Shown here piece by piece: positions 21,261 to 28,840 of a DNA stretch of 42,935 nt. The translations under genes were made by a program, and so were the position numbers. Under the pieces are notes generated by a model that searched no databases, had not been told where the DNA came from, and saw nothing but the letters and a program-made list of their open reading frames with translations. Source of the DNA: a virus; IMG/VR virus record IMGVR_UViG_3300042691_016661, positions 1 through 42,935 of that record. One strand, written 5' to 3'. The number at the start of each line of letters is the position of its first letter. The stretch's first letter is position 1.

Positions 21261-21653
21261 ATGCAACTCTGCGACGACCTGACCGAGCAGCGCGCGAAGA
21301 CCATCGCGTTCTGGTCGACCTACAGCTACGCGGGCACCGAGGCCGACATCTCGCGCGTCTATGCGTTCCGCGAGCTCGACCCCGCCACGGCCACAAACGA
21401 GGACGTGACGCGGGCCTACGGCGGCCCGGGCTGGGCGCACGTTGAGCCCTGCGCCGAGTGCGGCAGCGAGGCCCGGCGCGTCCGCATCGGCGGTGTCGTG
21501 CTGTGCGAGTCCTGCATCGCGCACGCTGACGCGCTGCTCACCCCGCCCGTGGCCACGCCCGGCGCCCTGCCGACCTCCGACAAGGAGGCGATTCAGATCA
21601 AGCACCCCGAACCCGCCAAGACCGGGTTCTTCTCTCGCATCCTCGGAGGCTGA
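21261..21653 (+). CDS. Zinc-ribbon protein of unknown function, 130 aa
   Basis: ATG at 21261 (the upstream in-frame ATG at 21225 would overlap the previous gene). Residues about 64-91 carry EPCAECGSEARRVRIGGVVL CESC, a CxxC...CxxC zinc ribbon. The N-terminus is helical (LTEQRAKTIAFWSTYSYAGT) and the C-terminus short and basic (FFSRILGG). Function unknown; such proteins are frequent in this place in related podoviruses. Confidence 0.66.
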   Translation: MQLCDDLTEQRAKTIAFWSTYSYAGTEADISRVYAFRELDPATATNEDVTRAYGGPGWAHVEPCAECGSEARRVRIGGVVLCESCIAHADALLTPPVATPGALPTSDKEAIQIKHPEPAKTGFFSRILGG

Positions 21654-21656
21654 CCC

Positions 21657-22058
21657 ATGGCTCTCAACTTGCGCACCAGCGCCCGCACGGGCATGATCCA
21701 GGCGATCATCACCGACGCCGGCTCGAGCGCGAAGCTGCGCATCTACAACGGCACCCGGCCCGCGGGCGTGGGCGCTGTCGGTGGCGGTAACACGCTGCTG
21801 GCCGAGATCACCTTCGGCACCGCGATCGGTACGGCGTCCAGCGGCGCCATCGACTTCGACGAGGCCGGCGCGACGCAAAGCAACGGCTCGCACGTCAACG
21901 GCACGCCGACCTTCGTGGACATCGTGACCTCGGCCAACGCGGTCGTGGCGCGCGTGGACATCGGCGCGGGCGCCGGCAACTGGCAGTTCACCGGCACGGT
22001 GGCGACGGGCCAGAACGTCACGCTGACCTCGCTGGTGTTCACCGCCGGCAACGCCTGA
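21657..22058 (+). CDS. Virion structural protein, 133 aa
   Basis: All-beta protein: ARTGMIQAIITDAGSSAKLR, IYNGTRPAG, LLAEITFGTAIGTASSGAID, VARVDIGAGAGNWQFTGTVA. Gly/Ala/Thr-rich strands ending in TLTSLVFTAGN are typical of short phage virion proteins lying before the tail fibre genes. Specific role unknown. Confidence 0.7.
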   Translation: MALNLRTSARTGMIQAIITDAGSSAKLRIYNGTRPAGVGAVGGGNTLLAEITFGTAIGTASSGAIDFDEAGATQSNGSHVNGTPTFVDIVTSANAVVARVDIGAGAGNWQFTGTVATGQNVTLTSLVFTAGNA

Positions 22059-22072
22059 CCGGGGCGGGCACC

Positions 22073-23515
22073 GTGGCAACGGCTGTCGCCGTCAGCTACA
22101 GCGTGCCCGCAGGCGGCGCGCTGCGCGCCGGCACGTTCGACGTGGCGCTGTCCGGGGGCATCTCGCTCGCGGACCTGGCGCCGACGGGCATCCTCGGCAG
22201 CAACGCGTCCACGGTGTCGGGCTCGGTGCTGCTGGACAACGTCGCGCCGACGGGCACGCTTGACGGGGGCTACAGCGTTCCATCAGGCGCGATCACCAAC
22301 ATCAGCCTGAACCACCGGGACGACGTGAACCCGCGCTCAAACGCGGCGTTCAACCCAAACGCCCCCAGTGCTGCCCCGTGGGAAGCCTCGGTCGGTTGGG
22401 GCGCTTCGGCGCTGTCGGCCTTTTGCGGCGCGCTTTTCTGCGGGAACTGGGGGCCTTCAGGAAAGTACGTGATGTGGGGCGCCCCGGGCCACTCCACGAA
22501 CCTCGAATACGCCGGATGGGTCGCGTTTGATGTGGCCGCGCGTCAGTGGCAGATCGTCAACGCATCTCCCCCGGTGCCGACCCAGGCGGCGCTGCCACCG
22601 ACATCGCAGTGCGATCAGGCATATGGTGAGTGGAACGGCAACAGCGCCGACTGGGTGCCGGCCTTCCGCCGCCCTGGCTACAACCCGCCTTTCGGGGGGC
22701 ACACCCGCAACTCCTTGGTCTACATCCCCGCAGCGGCGGCCGGCAACACCAACGGCAAGATCATCGTCGGCTGGAGCCCCACGCTCAACAACACGGGCCT
22801 GGGCATCGCGGGTGGCTGGGTCTACGACTGCGACACCGGCTTGTTCTCGCGCACGACCAACGCGCGCCCCGGCACGGGCTCCGCTGTCGGCGGCATCTGC
22901 TACCACGCGACGCAGAACGTGGTCATTGGCTACAACAGCGAATTCAGCAGCACGGTCAGCCATCTCGACTACCTCGACCTAGCGACGATGACGTGGACGC
23001 GCCGCAACGCAACGGCGTCGGTAGTCATCGGGATCGACAGTTCGAGCTTCGTGGTCGGCGACCTCTACATCTACGCCGCCAACACCACGACGGGCGTGAG
23101 CTTCCGCGCTGCGCCGGTCAGCACGGTCAAGGCCGGCGGATCGTGGGCGTGGGCCAACCTCACCCTCTCGACGCCCGCAAGCCTGCCGCTGCGCACGGGC
23201 GGGTTGCTGCCAGGGATGCTGTCCTGCCAATGGGAGCGATGCCCGGTCAACGGCGCTTGGTACGCAGTGAACCGCAACAGCGGGAGCCTGACGCTCTGGA
23301 AGCTCCAGAAGCCGGCGGGCGTGGCCGACAGCGACACGGCGGGCCTGCTGTCCGGTTCGTGGACGATCACAAGCGAGACGCTCACCGGCACTGGGCTGGA
23401 GCCTGCGCAGTACGACTACCAGCGCCTTCAGTGGTGCGATGCCCTGTCCGCGTTCCTGTGGACCGGCGACCTTCACACCAGCGCGGTGCAAGCCATCCGC
23501 CCGGTCGGAGTCTGA
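22073..23515 (+). CDS. Predicted beta-propeller-like tail protein, 480 aa
   Basis: GTG at 22073. The N-terminus (about residues 20-65) has short repeats (SGGISLADLAPTGILGSN, SGSVLLDNVAPTGTL) shared with the next protein. The rest is rich in repeated aromatic strands (GGHTRNSLVYIPAAAAGNTN, GGWVYDCDTGLFSRTTNA, SHLDYLDLATMTWTRRN), a pattern of Kelch-like or related propellers: V/L-x-D-x-x-T-x-x-W. It may be a receptor-binding or adhesion protein. No reverse transcriptase or template repeat is seen nearby, so a diversity-generating system is not supported. Confidence 0.6.
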   Translation: MATAVAVSYSVPAGGALRAGTFDVALSGGISLADLAPTGILGSNASTVSGSVLLDNVAPTGTLDGGYSVPSGAITNISLNHRDDVNPRSNAAFNPNAPSAAPWEASVGWGASALSAFCGALFCGNWGPSGKYVMWGAPGHSTNLEYAGWVAFDVAARQWQIVNASPPVPTQAALPPTSQCDQAYGEWNGNSADWVPAFRRPGYNPPFGGHTRNSLVYIPAAAAGNTNGKIIVGWSPTLNNTGLGIAGGWVYDCDTGLFSRTTNARPGTGSAVGGICYHATQNVVIGYNSEFSSTVSHLDYLDLATMTWTRRNATASVVIGIDSSSFVVGDLYIYAANTTTGVSFRAAPVSTVKAGGSWAWANLTLSTPASLPLRTGGLLPGMLSCQWERCPVNGAWYAVNRNSGSLTLWKLQKPAGVADSDTAGLLSGSWTITSETLTGTGLEPAQYDYQRLQWCDALSAFLWTGDLHTSAVQAIRPVGV

Positions 23516-23518
23516 TCC

Positions 23519-24544
23519 ATGCCCAGCTATACCCTCACCGCCGTTAGGACCACCAACTTCACCGGGGCCGACGGCACCAACATCGAGACGCTGGTCAATT
23601 GGCTCGACCCGTTCCCGGAAACGGACAACGGCGGCTATTACGCAGTCATCAGCAACAAATGCAAGCTGGAATTCAGCAACAACGACTTGCTGGGTCTAGC
23701 TGATCTTACGGGCAGTTACGCCAACAACCAGTATGTCGTCGCTAGGCTTGGTGATTTGGACCTGCTTGGGTCCCCTTCCTCCCGCATCGAAGCATTCTTG
23801 CATTGCACTGGCGGGAGCGCGACAGGAACCTCGGCTAACCATTACAGAATGGTCATTAGCCAGTACACCGTAGAACCAACAACGACAAGGATTTTCCGCG
23901 TCAACAGCGGCGCCAGCACTCAAATTGCGATAGACACAAGTTTAACCTGGGCCAACGGCGACAGGTTTCTGTTCGTTGACTACGGCGGAACCATCGAGGT
24001 CTACCGCGACAGCGGCAGCGGCTTCGGCAGCACTGCGGTTCTGTCGGTAGACGACACGGCTTCACGCCTGACTGGCGGCGTGCCGGGGTTCATGCTGCGC
24101 CGGCCTGACGCGCACACGCTCGACGACCTAGAGATGGGCGATGCGACCCTCGTCACGACGTCAGACCTCACCGGCTCGATCACCCTCGACGCCGTCGACC
24201 CCACCGGCACGCTGGGCCTGAACCCGTCCACACTCACCGGCTCGATCACGCTCGACGCGGTGGCGCCAACTGGTACGCTGGGCATCGCGCCAGGCTCGGT
24301 GACGACGCTGCCGTTCTCGCGCAACACCGGATCGAGGCCCGCGGGCCTGACCGCGGTGGCCGTGGCGATCCTGTCCGACGACGCGAACATGACGCGCTTG
24401 GCCGGCGCCACGTCCATCAACCAGGACGGCGCCGGGCGCATCACCTACACGGGCGCGGGCCTGCCGTCGGTGGGCACCAGCGTGCTGGTCGTCACGCGCG
24501 AGCCTGACGGCAAGCTGGGCATCGAGCGCTACACGGTCGCATGA
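23519..24544 (+). CDS. Predicted lectin-fold tail protein, 341 aa
   Basis: The N-terminal part (residues 1-190) has a concanavalin-like pattern: NYR/SNNDLLGLADLTG, HYRMVISQYTVEPTTTRIFR, GDRFLFVDYGGTIEVYRDSG. It is followed by two copies of TGSITLDAVxPTGTLGxxP (about 220-260) that also occur in the upstream protein, then a beta-rich C-terminal domain. The nucleotide stretch 23600-23990 is visibly less GC-rich than its neighbours, suggesting transfer of this domain. Probably an adhesion component. Confidence 0.6.
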   Translation: MPSYTLTAVRTTNFTGADGTNIETLVNWLDPFPETDNGGYYAVISNKCKLEFSNNDLLGLADLTGSYANNQYVVARLGDLDLLGSPSSRIEAFLHCTGGSATGTSANHYRMVISQYTVEPTTTRIFRVNSGASTQIAIDTSLTWANGDRFLFVDYGGTIEVYRDSGSGFGSTAVLSVDDTASRLTGGVPGFMLRRPDAHTLDDLEMGDATLVTTSDLTGSITLDAVDPTGTLGLNPSTLTGSITLDAVAPTGTLGIAPGSVTTLPFSRNTGSRPAGLTAVAVAILSDDANMTRLAGATSINQDGAGRITYTGAGLPSVGTSVLVVTREPDGKLGIERYTVA

Positions 24545-25017
24545 GCACGACGCACCGCTCCGACACGCCGTTCGTCCCGGGCTTCCATCACTCGGGCGAC
24601 CGCGGCTTGGGCGTGCGCGGCGCGGACATCCCGAGCACTGGCGAGCACGGGCCAGGCTTTCTCTACCCCGGCATCACGCTGCCGGCCGAGGCCAACGACG
24701 AGTTCCGCATCGTCATCCTCACGGTGCCGCCCGGGCTCGAGTCGCTGTTCGTCAACGAGAACAGCAGCGCCACGACCGCGGCGGGGCTGACCGGCACTTT
24801 CGTCGGCACCTACGAGGCGTTCAAGAACGGCGTGAGCTACGGCACCAGCACCTACACCGTGAGCTTCGGCGACGGGCTCACCGGCACGCTGGTGTTCGAC
24901 GACATCTTGGCCAGCGGGCAGATCGACGGCGCGCCCGTCACGGCGCCGAGCCTTGGCCGGGCCGTAGCGCCGCGCGTGGGGCTGACCGCGGACGGCAAGC
25001 TGATCATCCTGTTCTGA
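24541..25017 (+). CDS. Tail-region protein of unknown function, 158 aa
   Basis: ATG at 24541 overlaps the previous stop (ATGA). Has a Pro/Gly N-terminus and a beta-rich body, with FRIVILTVPPGLESLFVNEN, TYEAFKNGVSYGTSTYTVSF and GLTADGKLIILF. Unknown family; probably part of the virion adhesion apparatus with the two preceding genes. Confidence 0.62.
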   Translation: MSTTHRSDTPFVPGFHHSGDRGLGVRGADIPSTGEHGPGFLYPGITLPAEANDEFRIVILTVPPGLESLFVNENSSATTAAGLTGTFVGTYEAFKNGVSYGTSTYTVSFGDGLTGTLVFDDILASGQIDGAPVTAPSLGRAVAPRVGLTADGKLIILF

Positions 25018-25028
25018 CCGGCGCAGCG

Positions 25029-25057
25029 TTGTGAAATCGCAACGCCATCGATAGAAT
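25029..25057 (+). promoter_or_regulatory. Promoter for the tail and internal virion genes
   Basis: -35 TTGTGA (25029-25034), 17-base spacer with TCGCAAC, -10 TAGAAT (25052-25057), then CGCATCACTCCC. It shares this layout with 10347-10376. CGTTG (25027-25031) and CAACG (25040-25044) form an inverted repeat over the -35. ATG of the next gene is at 25088. Confidence 0.65.
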
Positions 25058-25087
25058 CGCATCACTCCCACCCGATGCGAGGCAGGC

Positions 25088-25735
25088 ATGGCCAGCCAGG
25101 TTTCGATCGTCAATCGCGCCCTGATCAAGCTCGGGGAGGCGACGATTCTGTTGCTCACCGACAACGTGAAGCAGGCCCGAACGATGGCCGCGCTGTTCGA
25201 CGACACGCGCGACGCTGAAATCAGGGCGCACCGGTGGAAGTTCGCCATGCGGCGCACGCGCCTGTCGTCGCTGGTCGAGGCGCCGGAGTGGGGCTACCAG
25301 CGGCAGTACGAGCTCCCGGCCGACTTCCTGGGCCTGGTGCAGGTGAACGAGATCTACCTGCGCACCGGGACCAAGCAGCGCGCGCCCTGGGCCATCGAAG
25401 GCCGGCGCCTGCTGACCGACCTCGCGGCGCCGCTGGCGATCCGCTACGTGGCGCGCGTCACCGATACGGCGCTGTTCGATCCGCTGTTCGTCGACGCGCT
25501 GGCCTGCCGCCTGGCGATGGAAGCCTGCGAGGCGCAGACGCAGAGCGACACGAAGTTCCAGCGCGTGGCCAGCATGTACGAGCAGGCCCTGAAGCTCGCG
25601 ATCCGCCAGGACTCGGTCGAGGCGCCGCCCGATGAACTGCCCGATGGCACGTGGCTGGAGTCGCGCCAGGGCGGCGGCTACGCGGCGATCGGAGCCGATG
25701 GCGGGCTGTGGCCGTCCGGCGTGCAGGTGCTCTGA
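25088..25735 (+). CDS. Tail tubular protein A-like (T7 gp11-type) protein, 215 aa
   Basis: Starts ASQVSIVNRALIKLGEATIL, then ARTMAALFDDTRDAEIRAHR and WKFAMRRTRLSSLVEAPEWG with YQRQYELPADFLGLVQ: the signature of T7-like tail tubular A proteins. They form the adaptor ring below the portal. The stop shares a base with the next ATG. Confidence 0.88.
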   Translation: MASQVSIVNRALIKLGEATILLLTDNVKQARTMAALFDDTRDAEIRAHRWKFAMRRTRLSSLVEAPEWGYQRQYELPADFLGLVQVNEIYLRTGTKQRAPWAIEGRRLLTDLAAPLAIRYVARVTDTALFDPLFVDALACRLAMEACEAQTQSDTKFQRVASMYEQALKLAIRQDSVEAPPDELPDGTWLESRQGGGYAAIGADGGLWPSGVQVL

Positions 25736-27969
25736 TGGCCAAGGCATCGCCCCTCATCTCGAACCTGAACGCGGGCGAGTTCTCGCCCATGCTCGAAGGG
25801 CGGGTCGACTACGCCAAGTACCCCAACGGCGCCAGCAGGCTCGAGAACTTCATCCCGACCGTGCAGGGCCCGCACATGCGGCGCGGCGGCACGCGGTTCG
25901 TGAACGAGGTCAAGAGCTCGGCCGCCGGCCGGCCGCTGCTGCAGGTCTTCGAGTTCAGCGTGAACCAGGCCTACATCGTCGAGTTCGGGAACTTCTACTG
26001 CCGGTTCTACACCTGGGACTCGGTCACGCTGAGGCGCGGTCTGCTGACAACGACCCCGGGCGGCCCGGCGGTCGAGGTGACGACGCCCTACGCGATCGGC
26101 GACCTCTACAACACAGACGGCACGCCCCGGCTGCGGTTCGCGCAGTCCGGCGACTTCCTCTACATCGCGCACCCGAGCTACCAGCCCCGGATCCTGCGGC
26201 GCCTGACCGCGACCTCGTTCTCGCTGGTGACGTTCTCGGCCATCGGCGGGCCGTGGAAATCCCTGAACGACACGGGCACGACGGTCTACGCCAGCGCGGA
26301 AACGGGCTCGGGCATCACGCTGATCGCTTCGGCCGCGATCTTCCAGGCCGCGCACGTGGGCGCGCTGTTCTTCCTGGAGTCGAAGGACCTGAACGCGATC
26401 CCGGCCTGGGAGCCGGCCAAGGCGATCACGGCCGGCGAGCGGCGGCGCAGCGACGGCAAGACCTACGAGGCGCTGACCTCGGCACACACCGGCTCCAGTC
26501 GGCCCGTGCACAACGAGGGCGCGCTGATCGACGGCGACAGCGGCGTGCAGTGGCAGTACCGCGACGCCGGCTACGGCTACGTGCGAATCACGGGCTTCAC
26601 GTCGACGACGCAGGTCACGGCTGATGTCGTCGACCGGCTGCCCTCGCAGGTCGTGGGCGCAGGCAACGAGACGACCCGCTGGGCGCACGCGGCCTGGTCC
26701 GGCGTCGAGGGCTGGCCGTCTCAGGTCGCGTTCTTCCGCGAGCGCATGTGGTGGGCCCGCGGGCAGGAGGTGTGGGCCTCGGTGTCGGCCGACTTCACCG
26801 ACTACTCGCCCCGGGTCTTCAACACAGTCACGGCCGACGCGGCGTTCACGGTCCAGATCAACTCCGGCAAGATCAACGCGGTGCAGTGGCTGGCGCCCGA
26901 CCGCGACCTGCTGGTGGGCACAGCCGGGTGCGAGTTCGCGATCGGCGAGCTCACCAACGGCGAGCCGCTGGGCCCGAACAACCGGCGCTCCAGGGTGGCC
27001 AGCGAGTTCGGGTCGAAGGCCATCCCCCCGGTCAAGAACGGCAAGAGCACCCTGTTCGTGCAGCGCTCCGGCCTGGTGGCGCGCGAGACGTTCTACGACT
27101 TCGGCAGCGACGGCTACGAGTCGAGCGAGGCCACCGTCGAGGCCGAGCACATCACGCAGCCCGGCGTGCTCGACATGGTGTTCGCGCCCGAGCCGACGCC
27201 TGTCGTGTGGGCCATCCGCAGCGACGGCGCGCTGATCGGCTTCACCTGGAACAACGAGCAGAAGGTCCGCGGCTGGCACCGGCACCCGGTCGGCGGAAAC
27301 GGCGTCGTCGAGAGCCTGGCCGTCATGCAGGCGGCCGAGGGCGACAGGCACGAGCTTTGGCTGGTGGTGCGGCGCACGATCGACGGCGTCACCAGGCGCT
27401 ACGTCGAGTACATGGAGCGGCCCTGGCGCAGTGGCGATCCGCAGTCGCGGCAGTTCTACGTCGACAGCGGCCTGACCTACGACGGCGCGCCGGCAACGAC
27501 GATCTCCGGCCTGGCGCACCTCGAGGGGCAGACCGTCGACGTTCTCAGCGACGGCGCGCCGCATCCGCAGCGCGTGGTGACGGGCGGCCAGATCACGCTG
27601 CAGCGGCCGGCGTCGATCGTGCAGGTGGGCCTGCCCTGCCCGTGCGTCTACCGGTCGATGCGCCTGGACGCGGGCGCGTCCGATGGCACGGCGCAAGGCA
27701 AGACCAAGCGGATCCACAAGGCCGTGATGCGGTTCCTGAACACCGGCGGCGGGCGCTACGGCGGCGCCGAGAACGCGCTCGACGACCTGCAGTTCCGCAC
27801 CGCGGCCGACCCGATGGGCGCGCCCGTTCCGTTGTTTTCTGGCGACAAGGTCGTGTCCTGGCCGGACGGCTACACGACCGACGCCTACATGATGTTCGTG
27901 AACGACCAGCCGACCGCGGTCACGCTGGTGGCCGTGGCGCCGCAGGTGGTCACGCAAGACGCACGATGA
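25735..27969 (+). CDS. Tail tube/nozzle protein, tail tubular protein B-like, 744 aa
   Basis: The N-terminus SNLNAGEFSPMLEGRVDYAK, ENFIPTVQGPHMRRGGTRFV is the conserved start of podoviral tail proteins of this kind. Central blocks LRFAQSGDFLYIAHPSYQPR and TGCEFAIGELTNGEPLGPNN are typical as well. The C-terminal part is a beta-rich ring domain. The ATG overlaps the upstream stop (TGATG). Confidence 0.88.
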   Translation: MAKASPLISNLNAGEFSPMLEGRVDYAKYPNGASRLENFIPTVQGPHMRRGGTRFVNEVKSSAAGRPLLQVFEFSVNQAYIVEFGNFYCRFYTWDSVTLRRGLLTTTPGGPAVEVTTPYAIGDLYNTDGTPRLRFAQSGDFLYIAHPSYQPRILRRLTATSFSLVTFSAIGGPWKSLNDTGTTVYASAETGSGITLIASAAIFQAAHVGALFFLESKDLNAIPAWEPAKAITAGERRRSDGKTYEALTSAHTGSSRPVHNEGALIDGDSGVQWQYRDAGYGYVRITGFTSTTQVTADVVDRLPSQVVGAGNETTRWAHAAWSGVEGWPSQVAFFRERMWWARGQEVWASVSADFTDYSPRVFNTVTADAAFTVQINSGKINAVQWLAPDRDLLVGTAGCEFAIGELTNGEPLGPNNRRSRVASEFGSKAIPPVKNGKSTLFVQRSGLVARETFYDFGSDGYESSEATVEAEHITQPGVLDMVFAPEPTPVVWAIRSDGALIGFTWNNEQKVRGWHRHPVGGNGVVESLAVMQAAEGDRHELWLVVRRTIDGVTRRYVEYMERPWRSGDPQSRQFYVDSGLTYDGAPATTISGLAHLEGQTVDVLSDGAPHPQRVVTGGQITLQRPASIVQVGLPCPCVYRSMRLDAGASDGTAQGKTKRIHKAVMRFLNTGGGRYGGAENALDDLQFRTAADPMGAPVPLFSGDKVVSWPDGYTTDAYMMFVNDQPTAVTLVAVAPQVVTQDAR

Positions 27970-28394
27970 AGATCGAGGTCTTCAAGCCCGAGCACCTGGA
28001 TCGGCTGCAGCTGCAGCCGGCGCAGGCCTATTTCGAGCAGCAGTTCTCGCAGCCGGGCTACGCGAGCATGCTCTCCAATGGCCCGGCCTTCACGGCGCTC
28101 GACGGCGACGTGGTGCTGGGCTGCGGCGGCGCGGCCGAACTGTGGGGGGACCGGGCGTGCGTGTGGTCGCTGCTCTCCGATCGCGCCGGCCCGCACATGA
28201 TGGCCATCACCCGGGCCGTGCGCGGGTTCATCCTGCAGCTGCCGCACCGCAGAATCGAGGCCTTGGTCGACCGGGAGTTCGAGGCCGGGCACCGGTGGGC
28301 GCGCCTGCTGGGCTTCGAGTGCGAGACGCCGGGCGGCATGCGCAGGTTCACGCCCGATGGGCGCGACGTGAGTCTCTACGCGAGGGTCAGGTAA
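27966..28394 (+). CDS. Internal virion protein A-like, GNAT-fold, 142 aa
   Basis: Resembles T7 gp13: MKIEVFKPEHLDRLQLQPAQ, SNGPAFTALDGDVVLGCGGA, ACVWSLLSDRAGPHMMAITR, IEALVDREFEAGHRWARLLG. The fold is that of GNAT acetyltransferases, but the acetyl-CoA loop is poor, so it is likely a structural or assembly factor, as in T7. Start overlaps the previous stop (ATGA). Confidence 0.8.
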   Translation: MKIEVFKPEHLDRLQLQPAQAYFEQQFSQPGYASMLSNGPAFTALDGDVVLGCGGAAELWGDRACVWSLLSDRAGPHMMAITRAVRGFILQLPHRRIEALVDREFEAGHRWARLLGFECETPGGMRRFTPDGRDVSLYARVR

Positions 28395-28837
28395 TGAGTG
28401 GATTCGATATCGCCATCCTGGCGGCGTCCGCGGCCATGTCGGCTGGCGCTGCCGTCTACTCCGGGCAGCAGCAGAAAAACGCGGCCGCGGCCGAGGCGAC
28501 GCGCATGCGCCAGGCGGCCGACGTGTCGCTGCGCGATGCGACGGCGCAGGACGAGCAGTTCCGCCAGGACATCCGCCGCCGCATCGGCCTGCAGGTGGCG
28601 TCCAGCGCCGAGGCCGGGGCGGGCCTCAACGCCGAAAGCCTGCGCGAGTCGATCTACGGCGCCGAGATGGACTCGGCCGCCATCCGCTACGGCGCCATGA
28701 GCCGAGAGCAAGCCCTGAACGACCAAGCCAACATCCGGTCGTGGGAGGGGCGCGGCGCGCAGACGGCCGGCTACCTGAACGCGGCGAGCTCTGTGCTCAA
28801 CTCCGGCTCCAGTTACTACAGCCGCAAGACGAGGTAA
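28394..28837 (+). CDS. Internal virion protein B-like (gp14-type), 147 aa
   Basis: A hydrophobic N-terminus (IAILAASAAMSAGAAVYSG) is followed by a long helix (KNAAAAEATRMRQAADVSLR, DEQFRQDIRRRIGLQVASSA). T7 gp14-like proteins form part of the ejected conduit in the outer membrane. The SAEAGAGLNAESLRESIYGA block is typical. The ATG overlaps the upstream TAA. Confidence 0.82.
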   Translation: MSGFDIAILAASAAMSAGAAVYSGQQQKNAAAAEATRMRQAADVSLRDATAQDEQFRQDIRRRIGLQVASSAEAGAGLNAESLRESIYGAEMDSAAIRYGAMSREQALNDQANIRSWEGRGAQTAGYLNAASSVLNSGSSYYSRKTR

Positions 28838-28840
28838 GGC

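Noticed and set aside
23540-23560. GTTAGGA near 23545 as a further attC core
   Set aside because: It is within a coding frame, has no stem or inverse core nearby, and occurs by chance.
22073-24544. Diversity-generating retroelement, as in BPP-1
   Set aside because: No reverse transcriptase gene, no template repeat and no C-type lectin end with a variable repeat were found, despite BPP-1-like structural genes.
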